In this document: positions 42,957 through 52,176 of the stretch, piece by piece
Layout: each line of letters opens with the position of its first letter
How positions within the stretch are numbered: the stretch's first letter is position 1
Source of the DNA: DATAGF01 sp963834875
Lineage (GTDB): Bacteria > Actinomycetota > Thermoleophilia > Miltoncostaeales > Miltoncostaeaceae
Direction: 5' to 3'
DNA length: 64,000 nucleotides
Assembly: GCA_963834875.1 (NCBI GenBank)
Contig: CAWIDG010000001.1
Span: 124,001-188,000, forward strand
Program-made: the position numbers and the translations under genes
Notes under the pieces: model-generated
The model's input: the letters and a program-made list of their open reading frames with translations, nothing else
Databases searched by the model: none
What the model was told of the DNA's origin: nothing

Positions 42957-43613
42957 GTGGCGGGCCTCTCCGGGTCCCGTCGCCGCCAGGTCTTCACCCA
43001 CAGCTCCTGGGCGCGGCGACGTGACGCCTCCTACGAGCGGCTCGAGTTCCTCGGCGACAGCGCTCTCGGCGTGATCGTCAGCGAGGAGCTCATGCGCCGC
43101 CACCCGGAGGTTGACGAGGGCGAGCTGTCGTGGATGCGGCAGGCGGTGGTCGACCGCGAGTCGTGCGCCGCGGCCGCCGTCGCGGCCGGGCTGCCCGAGG
43201 CGTTCGTGGCCGCGGCGCCCTCCGGTCGCGCCCAGGCCGCCGCCGACCTTGCCGGCCGGCCGAGCGTGCGCGCGGCCCTCGCCGAGGCCGTCATCGGGGC
43301 GGCGTGGCTCGACCTCGGCGCCGACGAGACCCGCGCGGGGGTGGTCGAGGCGTTCGGCCCGGCGCTCGGGGCGGCCCTGCCGGGCTCGCGCGACCCGAAG
43401 ACGACGCTCCAGGAGGAGGCCGCGCGCCGCCGTCTGGAGGTCGCCTACGAGCTGATCGACGCAGAGGGGCCGCCCGAGCGGCGCCGCTTCACGACGCGGG
43501 TGCGGCTGGACGGGCGGCCGATGGGCGAGGGGGCGGGCCCGTCCAAGCAGGCCTCCGAGCAGGCGGCGGCCGCGACCGCCCTGCGGGCGCTCGCCGAGGA
43601 GACCGCGTGCTGA
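42957..43613 (+). CDS. rnc: Ribonuclease III, start uncertain
   Basis: RNase III cleaves double-stranded RNA in rRNA maturation. The signature ERLEFLGDSALGVIVSEEL, FTHSSWARR, the acidic helix with AVIGAAWLDLG and the C-terminal dsRNA-binding domain (DPKTTLQEEA ... GPSKQASEQAAAATALRAL) are present. The N-terminal helix is unusually short. The only standard start after the acpP stop is the GTG at 42957 (218 residues); homology-like residues begin a little earlier (AETGLARLVAGL), so a CTG at 42915 or a lost start is possible. The 3' end overlaps smc. Confidence 0.9.
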   Translation: MAGLSGSRRRQVFTHSSWARRRDASYERLEFLGDSALGVIVSEELMRRHPEVDEGELSWMRQAVVDRESCAAAAVAAGLPEAFVAAAPSGRAQAAADLAGRPSVRAALAEAVIGAAWLDLGADETRAGVVEAFGPALGAALPGSRDPKTTLQEEAARRRLEVAYELIDAEGPPERRRFTTRVRLDGRPMGEGAGPSKQASEQAAAATALRALAEETAC

Positions 43614-46600
43614 GCGGCCTCACCCTGCGGGGCTTCAAGTCGTTCGCCGACCCCACGACGCTGGAGTTCGGCCCCGGGCTCAACGTGATCGTCGGCCCGA
43701 ACGGCTCGGGCAAGAGCAACCTCGCCGAGGCCGTGATCTGGGCGCTCGGCGAGCAGCGGGCCACGCGGCTGCGCGCCGGCGGCATGGGAGAGGTCCTCTA
43801 CTCGGGCGGCCCCCGCCGCCCCGCGGCGCCCCTGGCCGAGGTCGCCGTCGTCCTCTCCTCCGACGAGGCGGCCCACCCGGGGCCCGCCGAGCTCGAGGCC
43901 GCGCGCCGCCTCACCCGCGCCGGCGAGGCGGACTACCGGCTCAACGGCGCCGGCTGCCGGCTGCTCGACGTCCAGGAGGCGCTCGCAGCCCGCGGCCTCG
44001 GGCCCGACGCGCTCGCCGTCATCCGGCAGGGGCAGGTGGAGGCCCTGTGCACCAGCACGCCGGTCGAGCGGCGGGCGATGGTCGACGCCGCGGCCGGCGT
44101 CGCGGTCGCCAAGCGCCGCCGCCGGCGGGCCGAGCAGAAGCTGGCACGGGTCGGCGAGAAGCTCGACCGGGCGCGCGACCTGGCCGGCGAGGTGCGGAGC
44201 CGCGCCCGCGCCCTGGGCCGCCAGGCCCGCGCGGCCGACCGCGCCCGGGCGCTCGACGCCGAGGTCGAGGCCGCTCGCGGCGCCGCCGGCGCCGCCCGGG
44301 CCCGTGCCGCGGCAGAGGCCCACCGCGAGGCGGCGGATCGCGCCGCCGGGCTGCGCGCCCGCGCCGGGGAGGCCGCGGAGGCGCTGGCCGCCGCCCGCCG
44401 GGGGCGCGCCGATGCCGGCGCCGCCCGCGACCGGGCGGCCGCCGACGCGGCGGCCGCGCAGGAGCTGGCGAACGCGCTCCGGATCGCAGCCGAGCGGACC
44501 GCCGGCCGGGCCGAGCTGGCGACCGAGCGCCTCGCCGGGGCGCAGCGGGCGGCCGCCGAGCGCGCCGAGCGGCGACGGGCGGCCGCGGAGCGGCTCGGGG
44601 GCCTCCTGGCCGCGGTGTCGGCGGCGTCCGGGGAGGCCGCGGGCGCGAGCGCGGAGGCCGCGCGCGCCGACGCGGCCGCGGCCGCCGCGGAGGAGCGCGA
44701 CCGGGCCGCCCGCGCCGAGCACCGGCGCCTCGAGGACGCGGCGGCGCTGGCCGCCGCCGCGCTGGCGGCCGCCGAGCGCGAGGCGGCCGACGCCGGCCGG
44801 CGCGCGGCCGAGGCCGCGGACGCCCTGCGCGAGGCCCGGCGGCGCCTCGCGGGGCTGGACGGCGCAGACGGCGACGGCGGGATGCTCGCGCGCCGCGAGC
44901 GCCGCGATGAGGTCGCGGCGGCCCGCGCCCGCCTCTGGGCCGAGCGCGAGGAGGCGGCGGCCCGCGCGGCCGCCGACGCCGCCGCGCTCCGCGCCGGCGC
45001 GGAGGAGCGCCTGCGGGACGCTCGGGCCGCCGAGCGGGCGCTGGCGCCCGGCGACGAGGTGCGCCGCGGCGGTGCGGCCCTCGGCGACGGCCTGGAGGTC
45101 GAGCCCGGCGCCGAGCGCGCCGTCGCGGCGGCGCTGGGCGTCCTGGCCGACGCGGTCGCGGCCGGGTCCCTCGACGAGGGCCGGGCCGCGCTCGACGCGG
45201 GCGCGAGCCACGTCGCCCTCCCGGCCCCCGCCCGGCCCGCGGGCGCCGCGCCGCCCGGCGGGCGCCCCCTCTGGGATCTGGTGCGGTCGTGCTCCGGCGC
45301 CGCGCGGCCTCACCTGCAACGCCTGCTGGCCGACGCATGGCTGGTCGAGCGGCTGGAGGACGTCCCGCCGGGCGCCCCGGGGCTGGCCGTCACCGCCGAC
45401 GGCCATGCCCTGCGCCCGGCGGATGGGGTGATGGCGAGGTACGGAGGGGGCTGGGCCCGGCGCGCCCTCCACGCGCGGGCGCTGGAGGCCGCGACGGCGG
45501 CCGCCGCCGACGCGGAGGCCGCCGCCGCCCAGGCCGAGGCGGCATCGGGCGTCCACGCCACCCTCCTGGCCCGCAGGCGGGCGGCCGAGCGCGCCCGCAG
45601 CCGCGCGGCCGAGCGGCTCGCGGCGGCACGCGCGGAGGCGGGCGGGCGGGCCGAGCAGGCCGCCCAGGCGGCGATCGACGTCGAGGTGCTGGAGGCCGAG
45701 GAGACCGGCCGCGGGGCGGAGCGGGACGCCGCAGCCGAGCGTCGCGCCACCGCGCGCGACGCGGCGCGCGCCGCCGCGGAGGCCGCGTCGGGGGCCCGCG
45801 CCTCCGCCGACGCCGCGGGGCGGGAGCACCGCGACGCGGCCGCGGCCGCCGCCGACGCGCGCACGTCGCTCGCCGCCGCACGGGCGGCCGAGGCCGAGGC
45901 CCGCGCCCGCGCGGCCGCGACCGAGGCGCTCGCCGAGGAGACCGAGGACGCCGATGCCGACCTCGAGCCCGCGCGCCGCTCGGTGCGGGCCCTCGAGGCC
46001 GCCTCAGCCGCGCTGGCGCCGCAGGCGGAGGCCGCCCAGGCCCGGCTGTCCGAGGCGGCCGCGCGGGTGCGCGACCTCGACGCCGGGCTCACCTCGGCTC
46101 AGGCGGAGGTCGAGGTCGCCGAGCGGGCGGCGGCGGCCGCGGGCGACGAGGCCCATCGCGCCGAGGTGGAGGAGGCCGTCGCCGCCGAGCGCGCCGGCGA
46201 GGCCGGTCCCGCGCCGCCCGACGGCACCGAGCTGCCGGCGCCCGACGAGGCGGCCGCCCTCGTCGAGGAGCTCGAGCGCCGCCGCGCGGCGCTGGGCGAG
46301 GTCAACCCCCTGGCGGCCGGCGAGCGCGAGGAGCTGGGCGAGCGCGAGGCCGAGATGGCCGCTCAGATCGAGGATCTCGAGGGGGCGGCCGCGGCGCTGC
46401 GCGACCACCTCCACGAGCTGGACGCCGCCGTCGCGGAGGGGTTCGACGCGGTCTTCGACGGCCTCCGCGAGCGCTTCGGCGAGGTGTGCGGGCTGCTCTT
46501 CCCCGGCGGCGAGGGGCGCCTGCGCGCCGTCGCGGACGAGGAGGGCGAGGAGGGCATCGAGGTCGAGGTCGTGCCGGCCGGCAAGCGGGCCCGCTCCCTG

Positions 46601-46954
46601 TCGCTGATGTCCGGGGGCGAGCGGTCCCTGGTCGCGCTCGCCTTCCTGCTGTCGCTCGCCATGGCCCGGCCCGCGCCCTTCTACCTGTTGGACGAGGTGG
46701 AGGCGGCGCTCGACGACGTGAACCTGGGGCGCTTCCTGTCGGTCGTGAGGAGCCTCTCCGAGCGCACCCAGTTCATCCTCATCACCCATCAGCAGCCGAC
46801 GGTGGAGGCCGCTGACACGCTGTTCGGCGTGACGATGGCGGGCGAGGGCGTCTCCCAGGTCGTGGCGAGGCGCCTGAGCCGCGACGTGGAGGGCCCGGCC
46901 CAGCCGTACGTGCGGCGGGCCCTGCGGGCGATCTCGGGCGGCCGCTCGGCGTGA
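43607..46954 (+). CDS. smc: Chromosome segregation ATPase SMC
   Basis: The core of the Smc-ScpAB condensin (scpAB lie at the window start). The 1115-residue protein has the N-terminal head with Walker A GPNGSGKSN and RQGQVEALCTS, two long coiled coils, a hinge (about 475-620; DGLEVEPGAERAVAAALGVL ... LVERLEDVPPGAPGLAV), and the C-terminal head with signature LSLMSGGERSL and Walker B FYLLDEVEAALDD. The coils are extraordinarily rich in Ala, Arg and Glu with little Lys. The GTG overlaps the rnc stop. Confidence 0.96.
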   Translation: MLSGLTLRGFKSFADPTTLEFGPGLNVIVGPNGSGKSNLAEAVIWALGEQRATRLRAGGMGEVLYSGGPRRPAAPLAEVAVVLSSDEAAHPGPAELEAARRLTRAGEADYRLNGAGCRLLDVQEALAARGLGPDALAVIRQGQVEALCTSTPVERRAMVDAAAGVAVAKRRRRRAEQKLARVGEKLDRARDLAGEVRSRARALGRQARAADRARALDAEVEAARGAAGAARARAAAEAHREAADRAAGLRARAGEAAEALAAARRGRADAGAARDRAAADAAAAQELANALRIAAERTAGRAELATERLAGAQRAAAERAERRRAAAERLGGLLAAVSAASGEAAGASAEAARADAAAAAAEERDRAARAEHRRLEDAAALAAAALAAAEREAADAGRRAAEAADALREARRRLAGLDGADGDGGMLARRERRDEVAAARARLWAEREEAAARAAADAAALRAGAEERLRDARAAERALAPGDEVRRGGAALGDGLEVEPGAERAVAAALGVLADAVAAGSLDEGRAALDAGASHVALPAPARPAGAAPPGGRPLWDLVRSCSGAARPHLQRLLADAWLVERLEDVPPGAPGLAVTADGHALRPADGVMARYGGGWARRALHARALEAATAAAADAEAAAAQAEAASGVHATLLARRRAAERARSRAAERLAAARAEAGGRAEQAAQAAIDVEVLEAEETGRGAERDAAAERRATARDAARAAAEAASGARASADAAGREHRDAAAAAADARTSLAAARAAEAEARARAAATEALAEETEDADADLEPARRSVRALEAASAALAPQAEAAQARLSEAAARVRDLDAGLTSAQAEVEVAERAAAAAGDEAHRAEVEEAVAAERAGEAGPAPPDGTELPAPDEAAALVEELERRRAALGEVNPLAAGEREELGEREAEMAAQIEDLEGAAAALRDHLHELDAAVAEGFDAVFDGLRERFGEVCGLLFPGGEGRLRAVADEEGEEGIEVEVVPAGKRARSLSLMSGGERSLVALAFLLSLAMARPAPFYLLDEVEAALDDVNLGRFLSVVRSLSERTQFILITHQQPTVEAADTLFGVTMAGEGVSQVVARRLSRDVEGPAQPYVRRALRAISGGRSA

Positions 46955-47958
46955 GCCCCGCGGGGCCGGACGTCGATCGGGAGGCGTGGGCGGAGCTCTT
47001 CGGGCTCGCCGACGCCTCGGAGGGGGAGGAGTCGCCCGGCCGGCGCGGCATGTTCGCCCGCCTCCGCGAGAACCTGACCAGGCCCCGTCAGGCGATCTCG
47101 CCCCAGCTCGCGGGCATCTTCGCGCCCAGGCTCGTGACCGCCGAGACGTGGGAGGAGCTCGAGGACGCCCTCATCACCGCCGACGTGGGGGTGGAGGCCA
47201 CCGTCGAGCTCGTCGAGGAGCTGCGGGGGGAGGCCGAGCAGGGGCGCATCACGAGCGGCGCCGACCTGTCGCGGGCCCTCTGGGAGGCGATCGCCGTCCG
47301 GATGGCCGCCGACCCGCCGCGGATCCCGCTCGTCGGCTCGCCCACGGTCGTGCTGATCGTCGGCGTCAACGGCAGCGGCAAGACGACCACGATCGGCAAG
47401 CTGGCCCACCGCCTCGCCGAGCTCGACCAGCGGGTCGTCATCGGCGCCGCGGACACCTTCCGCGCGGCGGCCATCGACCAGCTCGCGGTCTGGGCCGATC
47501 GCTCGGGCGCGCACTTCGTGCGCCAGTCCCAGGGCGCCGACCCCGGCGCGGTCGCCTACGACGCCGTGGCGTCCGGCAGGGCCCGGGACGCCGACGTGGT
47601 GCTCATCGACACGGCGGGCCGGCTCCAGACCCAGCACAACCTCATGGAGGAGCTGCGCAAGGTCGCGGCGGTCGTGGGCAAGGTCGACCCCGACGCCCCC
47701 CACGAGGTCCTGCTGGTGCTCGACGCGACCACCGGCCAGAACGGGCTTAGCCAGGCACGGCTGTTCGACGAGGCCGCCGACCTGACGGGGGTCGTGCTGA
47801 CGAAGGTCGACGGCACCGCGCGAGGGGGGATCGCCGTGGCCATCCGGCGCGACCTCGGCATCCCGGTGAAGCTGGTGGGGTCCGGGGAGCGCCTGGAGGA
47901 CCTGCAGCCCTTCGACGCCCGAGCCTTCGCGCAGGCGATCTTCTCGCCGGAACAGTAG
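46951..47958 (+). CDS. ftsY: Signal recognition particle receptor FtsY
   Basis: FtsY docks SRP-ribosome complexes at the membrane. The 335-residue protein is the short form with a brief acidic N-terminus, an N domain and the G domain: GVNGSGKTTTIGKLA, AADTFRAAAIDQL, DTAGRLQTQHNLMEEL and LTKVDGTARGG. The GTG overlaps the smc stop (GTGA). The smc-ftsY-ffh order is typical. Confidence 0.95.
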   Translation: MSPAGPDVDREAWAELFGLADASEGEESPGRRGMFARLRENLTRPRQAISPQLAGIFAPRLVTAETWEELEDALITADVGVEATVELVEELRGEAEQGRITSGADLSRALWEAIAVRMAADPPRIPLVGSPTVVLIVGVNGSGKTTTIGKLAHRLAELDQRVVIGAADTFRAAAIDQLAVWADRSGAHFVRQSQGADPGAVAYDAVASGRARDADVVLIDTAGRLQTQHNLMEELRKVAAVVGKVDPDAPHEVLLVLDATTGQNGLSQARLFDEAADLTGVVLTKVDGTARGGIAVAIRRDLGIPVKLVGSGERLEDLQPFDARAFAQAIFSPEQ

Positions 47959-47973
47959 GGCCCCGGCCTCCGC

Positions 47974-47979
47974 TAACAT
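47974..47979 (+). promoter_or_regulatory. -10 element for ffh
   Basis: TAACAT lies 14 nt before the ffh ATG, between ftsY and ffh, so a very short leader is expected. It could start a sub-operon ffh-rpsP-khpA-rimM-trmD. Confidence 0.45.
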
Positions 47980-47993
47980 CGCCGGTTGCGCCC

Positions 47994-49316
47994 ATGTTCG
48001 ACGCCCTCACCGACAAGCTGCAGGGGGTCTTCTCCGGCCTGCGGGGCCGCGGGAAGCTCACCGAGTCCGACATCGACCAGGCCATGCGCGCCATCCGGCT
48101 GTCGCTGCTGGAGGCCGACGTCAGCCTGCCGGTCGTCAAGCAGCTGACGACGGCCATCGCCGCCCGCGCCAAGGGCGCCGAGGTGATGGAGTCGCTCACG
48201 CCCGACCAGCAGGTCGTGAAGATCGTGAGCGAGGAGCTCACCGCCCTCATGGGCGAGGCGAACGTGGCCCTCCCGCTCGCGTCGAGGCCGCCCACGATCG
48301 TCCTCATGGCGGGCCTGCAGGGGTCGGGCAAGACCACCTGCGCGGCCAAGCTGGCGCGCCACTTCCACTCCCAGGGACGCGCCCCGATGCTCGTGGCCTG
48401 CGACGTGCACCGGCCGGCCGCGGCCGAGCAGCTGGCGGTGCTGGGGGCGCAGATCGACGTCCCGGTGCACCGCGAGGAGGGCACCGACGCCGCCGCCATC
48501 GCGCGGCGCGGGGTCGAGGCCGCCCGGCGCGGCGGGCGCGACCTGGTGATCGTCGACACCGCGGGCCGCCTCACGATCGACGACGAGATGATGGACGAGC
48601 TCGTGCGGGTCCGGGACGCGGTGGACCCGACCAGCGTCGTGCTCGTCCTCGACGCCATGACCGGCCAGACCGCGGTCGAGGTCGCGACGGCCTTCGCGGA
48701 GACCGCGCACGTCAACGGCGTCGCGCTCACCAAGCTCGACGGCGACGCCCGCGGCGGCGCCGCGCTGTCGGTGCGGGCGGTCACCGGGCTGCCGATCCTC
48801 TTCATCGGCACGGGGGAGAAGCTCGACGCGCTCGAGCCCTTCCACCCCGACCGCATGGCCTCGCGCATCCTCGGGATGGGCGACGTCCTCAGCCTGGTGG
48901 AGAAGGCCCAGGCGACGGTCGAGATCGGCGACCCGGTGGCCCTGGAGCAGAAGATCCGGGGCGGGTCGCTGACGCTCGAGGACTTCCTCGAGCAGATGGG
49001 CCAGGTCCGCAAGATGGGGCCGATGTCCCAGGTCCTCGGGATGATCCCGGGCTTCCGCGCCGTCGCCAAGGCGAAGGACGTGGAGGTGGACGACCGCCAG
49101 CTCGACCGGATCGAGGCGATCATCCACAGCATGACCCCGGCCGAGCGCCGGCACCCGGAGATCATCAACGGCAGCCGCCGCCGCCGCATCGCGTCTGGGA
49201 GCGGCACCAGCGTCCAGGAGGTCAACCAGCTCCTGTCGCAGTTCAAGCAGATGCGCAAGCTGATGAAGCAGATGGGGCGCGGCGGACTGCCGGCGCTCTT
49301 CGGCAGTCCCTCGTAA
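47994..49316 (+). CDS. ffh: Signal recognition particle protein Ffh
   Basis: Ffh binds signal sequences and 4.5S RNA. The 440-residue protein has the N domain, the G domain (GLQGSGKTTCAAKLA, DVHRPAAAEQL, DTAGRLTIDDEMMDEL, TKLDGDARGG) and the Met-rich M domain with GMIPGFRAVAKAKD and MTPAERRHPEIINGSRRRRI. The M-domain end carries KQMRKLMKQMGRGG. Intact and full length. Confidence 0.97.
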   Translation: MFDALTDKLQGVFSGLRGRGKLTESDIDQAMRAIRLSLLEADVSLPVVKQLTTAIAARAKGAEVMESLTPDQQVVKIVSEELTALMGEANVALPLASRPPTIVLMAGLQGSGKTTCAAKLARHFHSQGRAPMLVACDVHRPAAAEQLAVLGAQIDVPVHREEGTDAAAIARRGVEAARRGGRDLVIVDTAGRLTIDDEMMDELVRVRDAVDPTSVVLVLDAMTGQTAVEVATAFAETAHVNGVALTKLDGDARGGAALSVRAVTGLPILFIGTGEKLDALEPFHPDRMASRILGMGDVLSLVEKAQATVEIGDPVALEQKIRGGSLTLEDFLEQMGQVRKMGPMSQVLGMIPGFRAVAKAKDVEVDDRQLDRIEAIIHSMTPAERRHPEIINGSRRRRIASGSGTSVQEVNQLLSQFKQMRKLMKQMGRGGLPALFGSPS

Positions 49317-49332
49317 ACGAGCAAGGAGCACC

Positions 49333-49578
49333 GTGGTCAAGATCCGCCTCGCCCGCGTGGGCAGCAAGAAGAACGCGATCTACCGGGTGGTCGTCGCCGA
49401 CTCCCGCTCGCCCCGCGACGGGCGGAGCATCGAGACGATCGGCCGCTACAACCCGCAGACCGACCCGTCGATCGTCGAGATCGACATGGACAAGGCCAAC
49501 GGCTGGATCGCGAAGGGCGCCCAGCCGACCCCCGCGGTGAAGAAGCTCATGAAGATCGCCGCCAAGGCCGCCGCGTAG
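49333..49578 (+). CDS. rpsP: 30S ribosomal protein S16
   Basis: The 81-residue protein has VKIRLARVGSKKNAIYRVVV, SPRDGRSIETIGRYNP and a short basic tail. The GTG start has AAGGAG 6 nt upstream. It lies between ffh and khpA, as in many Gram-positive genomes. Confidence 0.97.
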   Translation: MVKIRLARVGSKKNAIYRVVVADSRSPRDGRSIETIGRYNPQTDPSIVEIDMDKANGWIAKGAQPTPAVKKLMKIAAKAAA

Positions 49579-49583
49579 CGGGC

Positions 49584-49832
49584 ATGGCCGAGCCGAGCCC
49601 GCTCGCGGCGATGGTCCAGACGCTGGCCCGCGGGCTGGTCAACAACCCCGACCAGGTCGAGGTCAAGGAGGAGCGCGACGGCGCCTCCCGGGTGATCTCG
49701 CTCTACGTCGCCGAGGAGGACCTCGGCCAGGTCATCGGGCGCGGGGGCCGCATCGCCCGCGCGCTCCGCGCCGTGCTGCGCGCCGCCTCGACGGCTCGCG
49801 GCGAGCGGGCGGCGCTCGAGATCGTGGACTAG
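49584..49832 (+). CDS. khpA: KH-domain RNA-binding protein
   Basis: An 82-residue single KH domain protein. The GxxG loop is GRGG in DLGQVIGRGGRIARALRAVL. It starts 5 nt after rpsP and precedes rimM, the conserved KhpA position; in Streptococcus KhpA pairs with KhpB to control RNA linked to cell division. Confidence 0.93.
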   Translation: MAEPSPLAAMVQTLARGLVNNPDQVEVKEERDGASRVISLYVAEEDLGQVIGRGGRIARALRAVLRAASTARGERAALEIVD

Positions 49833-49851
49833 CGCGGGGGCGGCCGGGGCC

Positions 49852-50361
49852 ATGACGGAGGAGTCCGTCGTGATCGGCGTGATCGGCCGCCCTCACGGCG
49901 TGCGCGGCGCGGTGCGGACGACGGCCACCGGCGCGACCCTCGGCGGCCTCGCCGCCGGCGAGGCGGTCGAGGCCCGGATCGGCACTGGCCCGCCGCGCCG
50001 GCTGGTCCTGGCCGGGCGGGCCGGCACGCCCGAGCGCCCCATCCTGACCTTCGACGGCATCGCGACCCGCGACGATGCGGCCGCCCTCGCCGGCGCCGAG
50101 ATCCGGGTCGCCGGCGACCGCCTCGCCCCGCTCCCGGACGCCGACACGTTCTTCGTCAGCGACCTCGTCGGGTGCGAGCTGATGGTCGGGGGGCGGGTGG
50201 CGGGCCGCGTGACCGCCGTTCACGGCGCCCCGGCGAACGACGTCCTCGAGGTGTCGGGCGGGGACGGGGTCCTGCTGGTGCCCTTCACGGCCGACGCGGT
50301 CACGGAGGTCGATCCGGCGGCGCGCCTGATCGTCGTCCGCGACGATCTCTTCGGGGGCTGA
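49852..50361 (+). CDS. rimM: Ribosome maturation factor RimM
   Basis: RimM assists 30S head assembly with S19. The 169-residue protein has the RimM domain start VVIGVIGRPHGVRGAVRTTA and the PRC-barrel part DTFFVSDLVGCELMV ... PFTADAVTEVDPAARLIVV. It begins 19 nt after khpA and stops 2 nt before trmD. Confidence 0.95.
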   Translation: MTEESVVIGVIGRPHGVRGAVRTTATGATLGGLAAGEAVEARIGTGPPRRLVLAGRAGTPERPILTFDGIATRDDAAALAGAEIRVAGDRLAPLPDADTFFVSDLVGCELMVGGRVAGRVTAVHGAPANDVLEVSGGDGVLLVPFTADAVTEVDPAARLIVVRDDLFGG

Positions 50362-50363
50362 GC

Positions 50364-51038
50364 GTGCGGATCGACGTCTTCACGCTCTTCCCCGAGTGGT
50401 TCGACTGGATGCGGCGCCCACGCCACCTGGCCAACGCCGCGCTGTCGGCCGGCCTCGAGCTGCGGGCGTTCAACCCGCGCGACACCACCCCGCTGCCGCA
50501 CGGCCAGGTCAACGACTCCCCCTACGGCGGCGGCCCGGGGATGGTCATCCGGGTGGACGTGATGGCCGCGGCGCTCGAGGCCGTCTACGGGGAGCCGGCA
50601 GAGCGGGTCCGCGAGGGGCGGCGCGTGGTGGTGCTGACCCCGCGCGGGCGCCCCCTGACGGACGCCGTCGCCCGCGAGCTCGCCGAGGAGAGCGCCGTCG
50701 CGCTCCTGTGCGGGCGCTACGAGGGATTCGACGAGCGCGTCCACGAGGACCTGGCGGGCGACGCCATCAGCCTCGGGCCCTTCGTGCTGGCCGGCGGCGA
50801 GGTCGCGGCGATGGCGGTCATCGATGCGGTCGGGCGGCGCATCCCGGGCGCCCTCGGCAACGCGGAGAGCCTCGCGGGCGAGTCGTTCTCAGAGGCGCTC
50901 GGCGGCGGCCTGGAGCACCCCCACTACACGCGCCCGGCCGAGTTCCGCGGCAGCCGGGTCCCCGACGTCCTGCTGTCGGGCGACCACGGGGCCATCGCGC
51001 GCTGGCGCGCCGAGCGGGTGACCGCGCCGCCCGCCTGA
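50364..51038 (+). CDS. trmD: tRNA (guanine37-N1)-methyltransferase
   Basis: TrmD makes m1G37 in tRNAs and prevents +1 frameshifting. The 224-residue SPOUT protein has RIDVFTLFPEWFDWM, PYGGGPGMV, LTPRGRPL, LCGRYEGFDERV and LGPFVLAGGEVAAM (the trefoil knot). The near-universal DDxPYGGG motif reads NDSPYGGG here because GTC GAC is GTC AAC (50508-50513). The GTG is 2 nt after the rimM stop. Confidence 0.95.
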   Translation: MRIDVFTLFPEWFDWMRRPRHLANAALSAGLELRAFNPRDTTPLPHGQVNDSPYGGGPGMVIRVDVMAAALEAVYGEPAERVREGRRVVVLTPRGRPLTDAVARELAEESAVALLCGRYEGFDERVHEDLAGDAISLGPFVLAGGEVAAMAVIDAVGRRIPGALGNAESLAGESFSEALGGGLEHPHYTRPAEFRGSRVPDVLLSGDHGAIARWRAERVTAPPA

Positions 51039-51081
51039 GCGGAGGCGGTCCCGGCCGCCGGGAGGCCGCCGACCGCCTTGC

Positions 51082-51087
51082 TAAACT
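51082..51087 (+). promoter_or_regulatory. -10 element for rplS
   Basis: TAAACT in CTTGCTAAACTCGCC lies 53 nt before the rplS ATG, with GAGGAG in between. It gives rplS-rnhB a separate start. Confidence 0.45.
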
Positions 51088-51140
51088 CGCCGTCGTTTTG
51101 CCGGATCCCGCCCCGGCGAGTCGAGCGAGGAGCACGTGCC

Positions 51141-51488
51141 ATGAGCGTCATCGAGAGCCTGGAGCGCGAGCAGCTTCGCGACGACGTGCCCGACTTCAAG
51201 CCCGGCGACACGGTCCGGGTGCACTTCCGCGTCATCGAGGGCTCCCGCCAGCGGGTCCAGGTCTTCGAGGGCACCGTCATCCGCCGGCAGGGGTCGACGA
51301 ACCGCGAGACCTTCACGGTGCGAAAGCAGAGCTTCGGCGTCGGCGTCGAGCGGACCTTCCCGATCCACTCGCCCAAGATCGAGAGGATCGAGCGGGTCAT
51401 GGTTGGTGACGTCAACCGGGCCAAGCTCTACTACCTCCGCGGCAAGGTCGGGAAGAAGGCCCGCATCCGCGAGAAGCAGCGCTCGTAG
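51141..51488 (+). CDS. rplS: 50S ribosomal protein L19
   Basis: The 115-residue protein has DFKPGDTVRVHFRVIEGSRQ, RVQVFEGTVIRRQG, TFTVRKQSFGVGVERTFP and AKLYYLRGKVGKKARI. GAGGAG lies 9 nt before the ATG. Confidence 0.97.
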   Translation: MSVIESLEREQLRDDVPDFKPGDTVRVHFRVIEGSRQRVQVFEGTVIRRQGSTNRETFTVRKQSFGVGVERTFPIHSPKIERIERVMVGDVNRAKLYYLRGKVGKKARIREKQRS

Positions 51489-51495
51489 GGCCGCC

Positions 51496-52158
51496 GTGGC
51501 GCCGAGCCGTGGGCGCGTGAACGGCCGCCGCCCGGCGGGACGGCTCTTCGCCCACGACCGCGGGTTCGGCGTGCGCCACGTCGCGGGCGCCGACGAGGCC
51601 GGCCGCGGCTGCCTCGCGGGGCCCCTCGTCGTCGCGGCGGTGTGCCTCGACCTCGAGCGGCTCAGCCCGCGCGGCCGTCGCTCACTCGGCGACCTCGACG
51701 ACTCGAAGCGCCTCGCCCCGGACGTCCGCGCCCGGGTCGCGGAGGCGGTCCTGCGCCAGGCCGATCAGGTGGTGGTGCTGGTCGCGAGCCCGGCCACCAT
51801 CGACCGCGACGGCCTTCATCGCACGAACCTGCGCCTGCTCGCGAGGGCCCTCGCGGCGCTCGAGCCCTGTCCGTCGATCTGCCTGGTCAACGGGTTCCGA
51901 CTCGGCTCGCAGGCGCCCCCGCACCGCGCCGTGGTCGGGGGCGACCACAGGAGCGCCTGCATCGCCGCCGCGTCCGTCGTCGCCAAGACCGCGCGCGACC
52001 GCCTGATGGCGGGGCCGGTGGCGGCCGCCTATCCGCGCTTCGGGTTCCACCAGCACGTCGGCTACGCGACCCCGGAGCACCACGCCGCCCTGAGGGCCGA
52101 GGGGCTGTCGCCGGTCCACCGCCGCTCCTTCCAGTCGGTCGCCTACCCGTGGGTCTGA
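51496..52158 (+). CDS. rnhB: Ribonuclease HII with Asn at a catalytic Asp
   Basis: RNase HII removes ribonucleotides from DNA. The 220-residue protein has GADEAGRGCLAGPLVVAAV (first catalytic Asp-Glu), DSKRL, GGDHRSACIAAASVVAKTAR (the last catalytic Asp) and the C-terminal GFHQHVGYATPEH. The third catalytic residue, the Asp of the DGN-like motif, is Asn: ICLVNGFRLG, coded GTC AAC at 51886-51891. That change should disable the enzyme if real. The start could also be the GTG at 51517. Confidence 0.92.
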   Translation: MAPSRGRVNGRRPAGRLFAHDRGFGVRHVAGADEAGRGCLAGPLVVAAVCLDLERLSPRGRRSLGDLDDSKRLAPDVRARVAEAVLRQADQVVVLVASPATIDRDGLHRTNLRLLARALAALEPCPSICLVNGFRLGSQAPPHRAVVGGDHRSACIAAASVVAKTARDRLMAGPVAAAYPRFGFHQHVGYATPEHHAALRAEGLSPVHRRSFQSVAYPWV

Positions 52159-52176
52159 GGCGGGCTGGGGGGCGGG

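Noticed and set aside
47986..47994. TTG at 47986 as a leaderless ffh start
   Set aside because: It is 8 nt before the ATG and therefore out of frame with ffh.
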